Shown here: in pieces, positions 9,001 to 16,997 of the stretch
Position numbering within the stretch: the stretch's first letter is position 1
Layout: the number at the start of each line of letters is the position of its first letter
NCBI RefSeq assembly: GCF_002414005.1
Contig: NZ_DHYG01000043.1
Coordinates: 33,703 to 97,702 of the forward strand
Length of the DNA stretch: 64,000 bases
Direction: 5' to 3'
From: Psychrobacter sp. UBA5136
GTDB taxonomy: Bacteria; Pseudomonadota; Gammaproteobacteria; Pseudomonadales; Moraxellaceae
Notes under the pieces: generated by a model
Seen by the model: the letters and a program-made list of their open reading frames with translations, nothing else
Databases searched by the model: none
What the model was told of the DNA's origin: nothing
Made by a program: the position numbers and the translations under genes

Positions 9001-9424
9001 TATGAGCCACTACCGCTTGTCTAAGCTACGTCAGCAAGACCTCAAACTGCAAGAAGATAGTGTCAATCCACTGAAGCCTGGGAGCGGTGGTACTGGTAAG
9101 GCTAAAGACAAACAAGAGGACTGGCTATCGAAAATAGTCGCTAGGTTAAATGAGCTATTCGATACTGAAAATTTGACCGATAGCGATTTAATTAATTACT
9201 CGCAAACCATCTGGGATAAAGTCAATGAAAATCAAATTGTAATGAAGCAGATCGCTAATAACACTGCCGATAAAGCGATGCTTGGCGATTTTCCAAACGC
9301 TACATTAGACGCCATCTTTGATAGCCAAGACGCTTATCAAGATATTACCAAACAATTACTATCAGACCCTAAGCGCTTGAGTCAATTCACGCGGTTTTTA
9401 CTGGATACGAAGGTAAAGGCTTAG
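6071..9424 (+). CDS. hsdR: Type I restriction enzyme subunit R (HsdR)
   Basis: The motor and nuclease subunit translocates DNA and cuts it when the HsdS site is unmodified. The N-terminal PD-(D/E)xK nuclease is visible as D180, then E194-L-K196 in the segment RIDMVLFINGLPVV-TMELK. The SF2 helicase core follows: Walker A SAGSGKS (360-366), DEAH (475-478), FTATP near 545, and a C-terminal helicase lobe with TGFDQPKL and QTLSRLNRTY. The C terminus (about 850-1117) is helical and probably docks to HsdM. At 1117 residues it is full length. It lies 3.4 kb from hsdS, an unusually large interval, with defence genes between. Its codon use is less AT-rich than the inserted genes. Confidence 0.97.
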   Translation: MTQTNTATNAHNITYESVFQADIISQMQAQGWKLGRSAHYQRETALYEQDALDFVRSTQPEQWDKFCKVYPINSERHFISALVKQLGKADVNATDGASRTYGTLGVLRHGLKIRNARFSLCQFKPDHNLNPDITARYKRNICRLVPELVYSPHIKVDADANSDSPDLKTDPKVAKRNRIDMVLFINGLPVVTMELKSEFKQSVDSAISQYKRTRLPKDTDTGKPEPLLSFKRGALVHFAVSQYEVYMTTRLAGENSYFLPFNKGTSEGGAGNDVPDDSSRYATDYLWNEVLTPEHLLAILGRFVHLQIETVEDWEGRKSKKETLIFPRYHQWEVVTKLVNAAINEGAGQSSEQRYLIQHSAGSGKSNSIAWTAHQLSTLHNSDGAKHFHSVIVITDRTVLDDQLQDTIYQFEHADGVVGRINNKEGDGSKSEKLAAALENSQPIIIVTIQTFPYVLRAIENSAVLKERRYAIIADEAHSSQTGATARKLKEVLASGTVNESATISSDGVIADNIEIHDQPLSSEDMLDSVIAARRSSPNLSYYAFTATPKPKTIELFGRLPNPELPPSKQNIPESYHVYSMRQAIEEGFILDVLKNYTNYKVVYQLTQKLAAEDKEVDTRRATIKLNNWVRLHDHNIAQKVKVIIEHFNENIKGLLGGQAKAMVVTGSRKEAVRYKLAFDRYISEQGYQRINAMVAFSGEVSFHANDPDSSALLEQKFTEQTMNPNLKGRDMRKAFDSDDYQVMLVANKFQTGFDQPKLCAMYVDKKLGGVDCVQTLSRLNRTYAGKSESGTFVLDFFNDPEDILEAFQPYYKNATLDEVSDPDTVFELYDKLVASKIFHWAEVEQLVIAFYASSKSNAAISNICKPAVERWQKRYQEARTQAAQAKILLDRSKATADAVLIANAETDYKGYKTEQDALEIFKKDLATFTRQYEFMSQIVDYDNKDLEKLSLYARHLQPMLRERLDDDEEVDLSNIVMSHYRLSKLRQQDLKLQEDSVNPLKPGSGGTGKAKDKQEDWLSKIVARLNELFDTENLTDSDLINYSQTIWDKVNENQIVMKQIANNTADKAMLGDFPNATLDAIFDSQDAYQDITKQLLSDPKRLSQFTRFLLDTKVKA

Positions 9425-9522
9425 GAGAAGGTGAACCCTAATTATGCGCGATCATCTTATAAAGCATGAATATATATAAGAATGTATTGCTAGATCAAAA
9501 GTCAAAATAACTAAGGGTCAAT

Positions 9523-10737
9523 ATGGCTTTTATTTGTATAAAGAATGATGAAAAAATCTATAGTTTTATGTATAGCCTAAAAGACTGGATAGCGTTAAAA
9601 GAAGATAAAACGTCCAGTTTCAATATGGCTTGCTGTGGCAATCGAGCAATACTAAAGACAAGTAAGCTAGGTACGCAGTTCTTCGCCCATAAGACAAAAC
9701 CTAAAGACTCTAACTGCTCGACTGGTGGTGAAACTGCCGAACACATGCATATCAAATATCTTGTTATGAAAGAATTAGATAGAAATGGTTGGAATGTAGC
9801 AGTCGAAAAAAGAGGGGTTACCCCTAGTGGTGAGGAATGGATAGCAGATATCTACGCAGAAAAAGGTAAAGCTAAGATTGCCATTGAAGTGCAATGGAGC
9901 CCTCAAACTTTTATAGAAACAAAATGCAGACAAGAAAAATATGCTCAATCAGATGTAAGGTGTGCGTGGTTGCTTAGAAGTGGCTCAATTAAAGATACCA
10001 ACGCAATTACAGGCGATTATGCTTATAGTACGAAAGATATACCTGTATTCTCTATTTATAGAAATAAGACGCAGGACAATCAAGCTTATATGATTTATAA
10101 CGTGAATAAGCTAGACAGCAACAGTAGTCGGTACAACCACCGTTCATTTAAGCCTATTACGCTACCATTAGAGAATTTTATACAAAGATTGGTGTCACAA
10201 GGCCTAGTTTTTATACCTTATGAGCGATTCACCTCTACAAAGTTTAGATTTAAATCCAACGGTATCACTGAGATGACTTTAGGGGTGAGTAAAGACTCTT
10301 GCGCTAAATGTGGTTACTCCAATCCGATAATTTCTGAGGTGAGATATAAAGAAGACTATAAAGTACGTTCTAAGAAAATAAAAAATTGTAGCGATAAAGA
10401 GCTTAGAATTATTAATACACATTTTTCTAAGAATTATGTTTTTTCACCCATAAAAAAGGTGCGTAGTGAAATACTTAACAAAGTTTTTATAGTCAACACT
10501 TGTGTTGAATGTGGTTTTGTCATAGATAGAGATGGTCAATATAGTACCTATTTAAAAAAATTTTTCACTAAGCCGCTTTTTATAAAGCATTTAGGTCTTA
10601 ATACAGAAAAATTCTATACTTCGAATACAACTCTTAATACGGAATGTGTTTACCTTGTAAACAACAGTTTCAAAATCAAATATAACGAGAGTTTTGAGTT
10701 TGGTAAATGGGTTACTAGAGATAGTGAACCAGTTTAA
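9523..10737 (+). CDS. CoiA-like nuclease with split zinc ribbon
   Basis: The 404 residues resemble the competence CoiA-like family. The N-terminal region reads ACCGNRAILKTSKLGTQFFAH (residues 36-56), followed by the nuclease core with E105, D109 (ADIY) and E122-V-Q124 (IAIEVQWS), a PD-(D/E)xK-like arrangement. After about 240 residues two CxxC knuckles appear (C260/C263 and C327/C330) and could bind one zinc ion. The family is named for a competence protein, but on an island beside hsdR a defence or DNA-processing role is more likely. It starts 98 bp after hsdR in the same direction. Function unproven. Confidence 0.75.
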   Translation: MAFICIKNDEKIYSFMYSLKDWIALKEDKTSSFNMACCGNRAILKTSKLGTQFFAHKTKPKDSNCSTGGETAEHMHIKYLVMKELDRNGWNVAVEKRGVTPSGEEWIADIYAEKGKAKIAIEVQWSPQTFIETKCRQEKYAQSDVRCAWLLRSGSIKDTNAITGDYAYSTKDIPVFSIYRNKTQDNQAYMIYNVNKLDSNSSRYNHRSFKPITLPLENFIQRLVSQGLVFIPYERFTSTKFRFKSNGITEMTLGVSKDSCAKCGYSNPIISEVRYKEDYKVRSKKIKNCSDKELRIINTHFSKNYVFSPIKKVRSEILNKVFIVNTCVECGFVIDRDGQYSTYLKKFFTKPLFIKHLGLNTEKFYTSNTTLNTECVYLVNNSFKIKYNESFEFGKWVTRDSEPV

Positions 10738-10752
10738 TCAGAATAATTGGCA

Positions 10753-10780
10753 TATATGATTGTTTATAAAAAATCATATA
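10753..10780. repeat. AT-rich inverted repeat after the CoiA-like gene
   Basis: TATATGATT at 10753-10761 pairs perfectly with AATCATATA at 10772-10780 around a 10-nt loop, 16 bp after the stop codon. It could end transcription between the CoiA-like gene and the convergent Cys-rich gene, although there is no clear T run. The role is a guess. Confidence 0.4.
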
Positions 10781-10834
10781 ATGTAATTTACTACTGTAGA
10801 TTTTGCAATAATTACTATATAAGTTTGAAAGCAA

Positions 10835-11149
10835 TCAAACGTAATCCTTTTGCCATACTGCGTTTTTGCAAACCATACAACACCAACTATCTTGAGCACG
10901 CATATATAGGATATCTGCTGGCATCTCTACCGGGCAAGCACTTGCACAGTACTCACAGAGCACATCATCTAAACAAGCGTAACATTGAGCAATCGTCTCA
11001 AACAATAGATTTGAGCTGATTCTATATTTCTGACATATCATTTGTACATGTTCAAGATAATCCTCCTTATGATCATATACCCAATAATCAACACAGATTT
11101 TTTGATCTCTACTATTCTGTGTCATACCAAATTCAAGTTTGATACCCAT
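10835..11149 (-). CDS. Small Cys-rich (zinc-binding-type) protein, unknown function
   Basis: A 104-residue protein starting MGIKLEFGMTQ. The ATG at 11149 is chosen because AGGAGA lies at the right distance before it; a longer frame from TTG 11167 would run through that ribosome site. The C-terminal half carries eight Cys residues, in C56xxC59, C65xxC68, C72, C90, and C91xxC94, suggesting two zinc-binding knuckles. No transmembrane segment or signal peptide is visible. It sits about 80 bp beyond the end of the integrase gene in the same direction and could be an island maintenance or defence accessory protein. I do not recognise a family. Confidence 0.6.
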   Translation of the reverse strand: MGIKLEFGMTQNSRDQKICVDYWVYDHKEDYLEHVQMICQKYRISSNLLFETIAQCYACLDDVLCEYCASACPVEMPADILYMRAQDSWCCMVCKNAVWQKDYV

Positions 11150-11229
11150 AGTATGTCTCCTAATCAAAATGTCATTACATGTTCTATCGATTAGTTAGTT
11201 GTACAGAACTTTAAAAAAATTATATGAAG

Positions 11230-12507
11230 TTATGTCTGTAAGAGACTCTTAATCACCTCATCTTGAGTCATTCCTATATGCTTGCAATAAAAAGCTTCAA
11301 TCTCATCTAAAGCTTCACGTAATTGTCGCTGTGATACCTGTATGTAATGTAGTGTCACATCATCACTAGATTTAGCCTCACGATGATTGAGCAGTCTCTT
11401 TAACACTGGATAGGTTACATTAAGACTATTAGCGACAGTGCCAAATGTACGACGCAAATCGTGAGGCGTAATGTGCAAGCCAGCTTTGTTTGATATTGAA
11501 TGATAACTACCGCTCAAATCTTTAACGTGGTCGCTATTTCTTTTCAAATCACTCGGAAATACCCAACGCTCTCCATTGCTCAATCTATAGCGTTCACTAA
11601 GTATGGCTTGAAGTATTTTTCCAGTAGGCATATGGTAATCAGAACCATTTTTAGTGGCTTTAAAAACGATACGAGCAGCGTCAAGATCTACATCTTCCCA
11701 TCTTAGTGTCTGCGCTTCATTTAAGCGAACTCCAGCAAACATAAAAAGCAGTAAAAGATCACGAGCATTATTGCTATAAGATGCTTGTTTGAAAGAACTA
11801 CCGTCACGGTGTTCAATCAAAGTTCTAAAATATACTCCTAAATACTCTTCTTCAACATGACGAGTACGAGGTTTAATTTTGTTCCAATCATTTTTGGCAT
11901 TCAGTATTCGAATGGGTTGATCCTTTATTATGTACTCCTCATCGTCATCTAAGAAGCTATCTTGACAATAATTCCATACTGATCGAAGAGCTCGCATAGT
12001 AGCATTCGCTTGAGCTGGACTAGATTTGCTGATTTCCTTATGTTTTTCACTTATCATAGTTTTAGTTATATCGTTTAACGATATATCAAGCCAGTCATCG
12101 AGTCGACCAAGTATTTGCTGATCATAAGTTTCAATAGTACGGCTGGCAAGATTTGGCTTCATAGATTTAAAGTAGGTATATGCTTCATTAAGTGTCGGTA
12201 TATCAGAATCTTGAATGTCTTTTAACTTTGGAGTAGCGTGATAACCATCGTAAACATCAAGTCCCTTTTTTATGTTGACCATCATCGTGCTCGCTTTTTC
12301 ACGAGCTTCAGTCAAAGTGATTAGATGTGTTTCTTCAACTTCGTCACGATAGAGCTTACCATTGATGCGTTTATGAAGCGTGTATCTCTTAGATTGCTTA
12401 CCCACACGAAGTGCAAAACCCGTTAATACTTCATCCATGTAGATGTCTGTACCATTTGAAGCATATGCAACTGAATCGATAAACTTCTTACTAAGCTTAA
12501 CTTTCAT
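11230..12507 (-). CDS. Tyrosine-type site-specific integrase
   Basis: A 425-residue phage/island integrase. The N-terminal part (TGFALRVGKQSKRYTLHKRINGK) is the DNA-binding arm domain common in tRNA-targeting integrases. A core-binding SAM-like domain follows at about 100-190. The catalytic domain has all expected residues: R261 (GVRLNEAQTLRW), K286, H349-x-x-R352 (ITPHDLRRTFG), H375 (LLNHR) and Y388 (LHYIQ). It appears intact and therefore potentially active. It lies next to tRNA-Leu, the presumed attachment site, and probably catalyses excision and integration of the island. No excisionase gene was recognised nearby. Confidence 0.95.
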   Translation of the reverse strand: MKVKLSKKFIDSVAYASNGTDIYMDEVLTGFALRVGKQSKRYTLHKRINGKLYRDEVEETHLITLTEAREKASTMMVNIKKGLDVYDGYHATPKLKDIQDSDIPTLNEAYTYFKSMKPNLASRTIETYDQQILGRLDDWLDISLNDITKTMISEKHKEISKSSPAQANATMRALRSVWNYCQDSFLDDDEEYIIKDQPIRILNAKNDWNKIKPRTRHVEEEYLGVYFRTLIEHRDGSSFKQASYSNNARDLLLLFMFAGVRLNEAQTLRWEDVDLDAARIVFKATKNGSDYHMPTGKILQAILSERYRLSNGERWVFPSDLKRNSDHVKDLSGSYHSISNKAGLHITPHDLRRTFGTVANSLNVTYPVLKRLLNHREAKSSDDVTLHYIQVSQRQLREALDEIEAFYCKHIGMTQDEVIKSLLQT

Positions 12508-12647
12508 AATTCATCCGTCACGCCGCAGTTATTATATTAATAGCACTATAATACGTGAACATGCAGATGTATTAAAGTATCAAGATAGTATCAAAATTTT
12601 ATTTTACGCTGTTATTACTCGACCAATTTATAAATAATTCACGCAAT

Positions 12648-12682
12648 AAAAAACCCTCACAATCTATAGACTGTAAGGGTTT
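12648..12682 (-). terminator. Intrinsic terminator of tRNA-Leu
   Basis: On the minus strand, just after the tRNA 3' end, AAACCCT pairs with AGGGTTT across an 18-nt loop and is followed by T residues. On the plus strand the arms lie at 12651-12657 and 12676-12682. Confidence 0.7.
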
Positions 12683-12689
12683 CGTATAG

Positions 12690-12776
12690 TGGTACCAGTG
12701 GTCGGACTCGAACCGACACGCTTTTAAAGGCAACGGATTTTGAATCCGTCATGTCTACCAATTCCATCACACTGGC
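12690..12776 (-). tRNA. tRNA-Leu(CAA)
   Basis: An 87-nt minus-strand tRNA with the encoded CCA end at 12692-12690. The acceptor stem GCCAGTG pairs with CACTGGT (first pair G-U). The anticodon stem ACGGA/TCCGT encloses the loop TTCAAAA, giving anticodon CAA. A long variable arm typical of Leu tRNAs is present, and the T arm contains GGTTCGAGTCC. It is the probable integration target of the island, whose integrase lies just downstream of the tRNA 3' end. Confidence 0.96.
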
Positions 12777-12850
12777 ATGTTAGGAGATAAAGTCTTTACT
12801 ACTAGACGATATCAAATTGGGCTACAGGGTTAACTCTGTATAGGCTGCGT

Positions 12851-12878
12851 ATTATAGCAGCCTAGATGTAGCCGTCAA
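12851..12878 (-). promoter_or_regulatory. Sigma70 promoter of tRNA-Leu
   Basis: On the minus strand, TTGACG (plus 12878-12873), a 16-bp spacer and TATAAT (12856-12851) lie about 75 bp before the tRNA. The -10 box sits inside an 8-bp inverted repeat, TAGGCTGC/GCAGCCTA. Confidence 0.75.
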
Positions 12879-12913
12879 GAATTATTTATCATATTTGCGA
12901 TAAAAATTCATTT

Positions 12914-13687
12914 TTAACCAACAAAGGCACGCTCAACGGCATAATCTGCTTGCACGCCCATGCGCGGTGAGACTGTAAGACCGAAGTCGTCCAAAATTGT
13001 CGAGATATCCGCATTAAATGGCATACTACCGCAGATAAGTACACGATCATCGTCTTTATTCATAGGCGGCAGGCCAATATCTTCAAAGAACTTGCCAGAC
13101 TTCATCAGGTCAGTGATACGGCCAGTATTTCTAAACTCTTCACGCGTGACGGTAGGGTAGTAAATGAATTTTTTACGGAATTCTTCCCCAAAGATTTCGT
13201 CGTTTGGCAGCTCTTCTTCGAACATCTCCCGATAAGCCAAATCTTTGACCTGACGCACGCCGTGCACCAAGATAATTTTGTCAAAACGCTCATAGACTTC
13301 AGGGTCCCGTGACAACGCTAAAAATGGCGCAAGCCCTGTACCCGTTGACAGCATATATAAATGCTTACCCGGTAATAAATCGTCCAGTACCAGGGTGCCC
13401 GTTGGCTTTTTACTGACCAACAACTCATCGCCCACTTTGATATGCTGTAAGCGCGAGGTTAGCGGACCGTCTTGTACTTTAATGGAGAAAAATTCCAGAT
13501 GCTCTTCGTAGTTGGGGCTAGCAATCGAGTACGCACGCAATAGCGGTCTACCGTCGACAACGATGCCAATCATCGCAAACTCGCCATTACGGAAGCGTAA
13601 GCCATCGTCACGCGTGGTTTTGATGCTAAATAAAGAGTCATTCCAATGATGAACCTCTGTAACCGTTTCGGTGCGGAGTTTTGACAT
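12914..13687 (-). CDS. fpr: Ferredoxin--NADP reductase
   Basis: A 257-residue flavoprotein that moves electrons between NADPH and ferredoxin or flavodoxin in the cytoplasm, often linked to oxidative-stress defence and Fe-S cluster supply. The FAD-binding signature RAYSIAS is at 51-57, followed by the VSKKPTGTLVLDDLLPGKH region. The NADP-binding segment reads STGTGLAPFLALSRD (about 114-128), with VLICGSMPF and a C-terminal VERAFVG aromatic/Gly end typical of bacterial class I Fpr. Length is usual. It is transcribed alone toward the tRNA. Confidence 0.93.
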   Translation of the reverse strand: MSKLRTETVTEVHHWNDSLFSIKTTRDDGLRFRNGEFAMIGIVVDGRPLLRAYSIASPNYEEHLEFFSIKVQDGPLTSRLQHIKVGDELLVSKKPTGTLVLDDLLPGKHLYMLSTGTGLAPFLALSRDPEVYERFDKIILVHGVRQVKDLAYREMFEEELPNDEIFGEEFRKKFIYYPTVTREEFRNTGRITDLMKSGKFFEDIGLPPMNKDDDRVLICGSMPFNADISTILDDFGLTVSPRMGVQADYAVERAFVG

Positions 13688-14134
13688 AAAGCCCTCGTTA
13701 GTAAGTGGTAATGTGTATTCGCCAATTAAAAGATGTGCTAAATAAGATTTTTAACTGGTTTAAAGTGATGCAAAGTGTTAATTAAGATAAAGCGTTGAAT
13801 CAGCCAGACAAGCAATAAAAACCATTATTTTAACATTATTATGAGGTTTTATAAGGCATCAGGTTTTATCAAATAACAGCCCTGCCGATAAAAGTAATTT
13901 TTGACGCGCATACTTTATAAGTGCGCACTCTCTATAAGTGTGTAGTTTATGAATGCATGTTTTATGAATGCAAGCCATTCTCAATAAATTTCTCGCTCAT
14001 CATAACAAACTTTAAAATAAAAATCCGCCTAGCCGCCCGTCTCTACCATGATAAAATGGAATATCGTTAGCGAATAATTTTCTATCATTGGCGCGCGCCA
14101 TTATTATCAGCTATTTACTTTTGGGATTGAAGTT
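13688..14134. other. 447-bp intergenic region between divergent fpr and trmO
   Basis: It must hold the fpr and trmO promoters, but I could not assign hexamers with confidence. It carries two small direct repeats: TATAAGTG near 13917 and 13934, and TTTATGAATGCA near 13947 and 13961. No gene is seen. Confidence 0.5.
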
Positions 14135-15004
14135 ATGACTTGTCAGACTGCGGCGCCTTTCAGCCATCATCTATCACCCATTATCGGCTACCACCGCGCG
14201 CCGCTGTCACAAAAGTTTGGCGCGCCAAGGCAGCCAAATCTGGTAGCGCTTACCAGTGTCATTGAAATGCTGGCGCCGTATGATACGCCAGCCGCGTTTA
14301 TCGGACTGGAAGATTTTAGCCATATTTGGGTCAGCTGGCAGTTTCATCATAACTATTTATATAAAGACAGTTTATACAAAGACAATCAGCCCAATAAAAA
14401 CAATAAAACCGCTAGCAATTTTCGCCCGCAAGTGCGGCCGCCGCGTTTGGGTGGTAATCAAAAAATAGGCGTATTTGCCAGTCGCAGTATGTATCGACCC
14501 TCAGCGCTCGGCTTGTCCGTGGTCAAGCTTGAGCGCATTGAGATTGTAGAGGGTCGGGTATTACTTATCGTTAGCGGGGCTGATATGATAGATGGGACGC
14601 CAATTATCGATATCAAGCCTTATGTCGCTTATAGTGATGCAATGCCTGAAGCGCAAAGCGGTTTTGCACCCTCTGCGCCGCACTTGCTGGAGGTGAGGGT
14701 TTCTGAGTTGGCTTATGCGCAGTTTGAGCAAATCATCGCCAATCAAAGGTTTGCCAATGGCGTAGAAAAAAACGCTAAAGATGAGAGATTGACGGTTAAA
14801 GCGGTCATTTATAACACTCAAAAACAGTTGTTGATATCTGATCTCGATACGATTAAAGCCTTGATAGCCCAAGACCCGCGCCCGGCTTATCGGCGTAGAG
14901 AGACAGGGTCGTCATTTGTCATGCGTTATAAGTCTGTTGATGTCAGCTTTCAGTTATTGAAAACAGATGAATTACAGATAACAAATATCGCCATAGTAGA
15001 ATGA
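14135..15004 (+). CDS. trmO: tRNA (N6-threonylcarbamoyladenosine37-N6)-methyltransferase TrmO
   Basis: Methylates t6A at position 37 of tRNA-Thr using SAM. The 289 residues show the YaeB/TsaA-type beta-barrel signature: PIIGYHRAPLSQKFGAPRQP (about 14-33), FSHIWVSWQFH (about 61-71) and RPPRLGGNQKIGVFASRSMYRPS (about 99-122). The C-terminal part includes DIKPYVAYSDAMPEAQSGF and DPRPAYRR. An inserted stretch after WQFHHN (YLYKDSLYKDNQPNKNNK) is encoded partly by two 15-bp tandem units (14357-14386), absent from typical members. The gene is followed 85 bp later by gspE. Confidence 0.92.
   Translation: MTCQTAAPFSHHLSPIIGYHRAPLSQKFGAPRQPNLVALTSVIEMLAPYDTPAAFIGLEDFSHIWVSWQFHHNYLYKDSLYKDNQPNKNNKTASNFRPQVRPPRLGGNQKIGVFASRSMYRPSALGLSVVKLERIEIVEGRVLLIVSGADMIDGTPIIDIKPYVAYSDAMPEAQSGFAPSAPHLLEVRVSELAYAQFEQIIANQRFANGVEKNAKDERLTVKAVIYNTQKQLLISDLDTIKALIAQDPRPAYRRRETGSSFVMRYKSVDVSFQLLKTDELQITNIAIVE
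14357..14386. repeat. 15-bp tandem duplication inside trmO
   Basis: TTATATAAAGACAGT (14357-14371) is followed directly by TTATACAAAGACAAT (14372-14386). It encodes YKDS/LYKDN in a loop and keeps the frame. Confidence 0.75.
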
Positions 15005-15089
15005 AAGTAAATTATCAGAATTATAGTAAATATCGCCGCTGCCAAATGCCTTAAACCTTATAAGAATAAAACTATAAAAGAAGACAATT

Positions 15090-16877
15090 ATGCCTGCTCA
15101 AAAGTACTCGATAGTGATTGATTTACGTTGGTGCCTAGACGAATTGTTGGCAGATAAGGTGATTGATCAACGCGGCTATAATCTTATTATTACCAGTCGC
15201 CGCAACAAGGCTCAGCATCCGCTCCTGACCATCAGCGAGTTTGGTTTGCCAAATGGTCATGCGCCTGATAATAGTCCTGAAAATAAATTAACGCTGGCGT
15301 GGCTCAATCAGTGGCTTGCTGCCAAAGCAGATATGCCGCTGGTGCGTATTGACCCGTTAAAGGTCGATGTACCGGCGGTGACGCAGCTGATGTCGTTTGA
15401 GTATGCACGCTCGCAGTATATCTTATCGATTGAGGTGACGCTGGATGAGGTGGTGATTGGCACCGATCAGCCGTTTTATACCGATTGGCATGGCAATATT
15501 GAAAAATTGATTAAATCAAAGAGCTATCGTACGGTCTTTATCAATCCTGAACAAATCAATCGCTATCGGCAAGAGTTTTATCAAGTCACGCAGGCGATTG
15601 CGGGCGCAAACTCCCTGCATAAGCGCGCGGCGGCGGACGTCACCAATGTCGAAGCCTTATTGCAGCTCGGCGATAACGCCAACCCCGATGCCAACGACCA
15701 ACATATTGTAAAAGTCGTTGATTGGCTGTTGCAATATGCCTTTGAGCAGCGCGCGAGCGACATTCATCTAGAGCCGCGCCGCGAGACAGGCAAAGTGCGT
15801 TTTCGTATTGATGGGGTATTGCATAGTGTCTATGAGATGCCGCTCGCGATTATAGTGGCAGTGACCGCCCGTATTAAAATTTTGGGACGGCTCAATGTCG
15901 CAGAAAAGCGCAAACCGCAAGATGGACGCTTAAAAACGCGGACACCAAAAGGCTTAGAGACTGAGCTGCGTCTTTCTACCATGCCGACCGCTTTTGGCGA
16001 AAAGCTCGTGATGCGGGTATTTGACCCAGAAGTGCTGGTGCGCTCATTTGCTCAGCTTGGTCTATCAGGTAAGCAGCTTGAGACGTGGCATGAGCTGACC
16101 GCGCATCCAAACGGCATTATTTTGGTTACTGGTCCGACAGGTTCGGGTAAAACGACCACTTTATATAGTACGCTAAAGCAACTTGCCACCGAGCAAGTCA
16201 ATGTTTGTACCATTGAAGATCCGATTGAAATGATTGAGCCCGCCTTTAATCAAATGCAGGTCAATCCGGGGGTAGATTTGCATTTTGCCGACGGTATTCG
16301 CTCGTTGATGCGCCAAGACCCAGACATTATTATGGTCGGTGAGATTCGTGATGCCGAAACCGCTAATATGGCCGTGCAAGCGTCGTTAACGGGACATTTG
16401 GTACTTTCGACTTTGCACACCAATGACGCACCAAGCTCTATCACCCGTCTGCACGATTTGGGTATTCAGCCTTTTTTAACCTCAGCAACGATATTGGGCG
16501 TAATGGCGCAGCGCCTGCTGCGAACGTTATGCCCGCATTGCAAGCAAACGGTTGATGTCACCGCAGATAGCGAGATAGCTATTCAATGGCAAGAGCTGGT
16601 ACAGCCTTGGCGCGCGCCCGTGCCCGCCCAAGTTTATAAAGCGCAGGGCTGTGAGCACTGCCGCCATACCGGTTATCAAGGCCGCGTTGGGCTATACGAG
16701 ATTATGCCATTATCCAATGAGCTAAAAAAACTGGTCGCCGCCGATGCCAATTTAGACACGCTTAAGCAGCAAGCCTACCGCGAAGGCGTACAGCCGCTGC
16801 GCCTATCTGGAGCAAAACGCATTAGCGAAGGGTTAACGACCATAGAAGAAGTGATGCGCGTGGTGCCGTTACATTAA
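15090..16877 (+). CDS. gspE: Type II secretion system ATPase GspE
   Basis: The cytoplasmic hexameric ATPase that powers pseudopilus assembly. After a divergent N-terminal domain (1-190) come the N2 domain (DWLLQYAFEQRASDIHLEPR, 211-230) and Walker A GPTGSGKTT (348-356). The Asp box and Walker B follow (RQDPDIIMVGEIRD, 408-421), then the His box TGHLVLSTLHTND (434-446). A tetracysteine zinc motif (C481xxC484, C521xxC524) marks GspE rather than PilT. A PilB assignment was considered; the nearby gspHIJK genes favour GspE. Length is about 595, slightly above the norm. Confidence 0.88.
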   Translation: MPAQKYSIVIDLRWCLDELLADKVIDQRGYNLIITSRRNKAQHPLLTISEFGLPNGHAPDNSPENKLTLAWLNQWLAAKADMPLVRIDPLKVDVPAVTQLMSFEYARSQYILSIEVTLDEVVIGTDQPFYTDWHGNIEKLIKSKSYRTVFINPEQINRYRQEFYQVTQAIAGANSLHKRAAADVTNVEALLQLGDNANPDANDQHIVKVVDWLLQYAFEQRASDIHLEPRRETGKVRFRIDGVLHSVYEMPLAIIVAVTARIKILGRLNVAEKRKPQDGRLKTRTPKGLETELRLSTMPTAFGEKLVMRVFDPEVLVRSFAQLGLSGKQLETWHELTAHPNGIILVTGPTGSGKTTTLYSTLKQLATEQVNVCTIEDPIEMIEPAFNQMQVNPGVDLHFADGIRSLMRQDPDIIMVGEIRDAETANMAVQASLTGHLVLSTLHTNDAPSSITRLHDLGIQPFLTSATILGVMAQRLLRTLCPHCKQTVDVTADSEIAIQWQELVQPWRAPVPAQVYKAQGCEHCRHTGYQGRVGLYEIMPLSNELKKLVAADANLDTLKQQAYREGVQPLRLSGAKRISEGLTTIEEVMRVVPLH

Positions 16878-16997
16878 CAATGGCTTGGTTAAACACGACT
16901 TGAAAAACCCATTTATCAGAGCAATTAATACCATTACGACTACCAAATACAGATTTTAAGATACTCCACCTATTGATTTTTATTAACGAGATTGTTT

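Larger units (their letters stand above)
1..12690. mobile_element. Genomic (defence) island at tRNA-Leu, left end outside window
   Basis: The tRNA-Leu gene (minus strand) has its 3' end at 12690, facing a tyrosine integrase gene about 180 bp away. Everything from there to the window start is accessory: a type I restriction system, two HEPN abortive-infection-type genes, a SMEK-domain protein and a CoiA-like nuclease. From 12777 onward the genes are core metabolism. This is the standard layout of an island integrated into a tRNA 3' end. I saw no second copy of the tRNA 3' end in the window, so the distal attachment site must lie upstream of position 1. The island boundary is inferred. Confidence 0.75.

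Noticed and set aside
10785..10801. AATTTACTACTGTAGAT resembles a Cas12a direct repeat
   Set aside because: Only one copy exists, no spacer or second repeat follows, and the CTAC/GTAG arms leave a one-base loop, too short for the required hairpin. No cas gene lies in the window.
10747..11019. Plus-strand 90-codon frame opposite the Cys-rich gene
   Set aside because: No convincing start or ribosome site. The minus strand has a strong ribosome site and a patterned Cys-rich sequence.
12443..12637. 64-codon plus-strand frame over the integrase start
   Set aside because: It is antisense to the integrase N terminus and has no ribosome site or domain.
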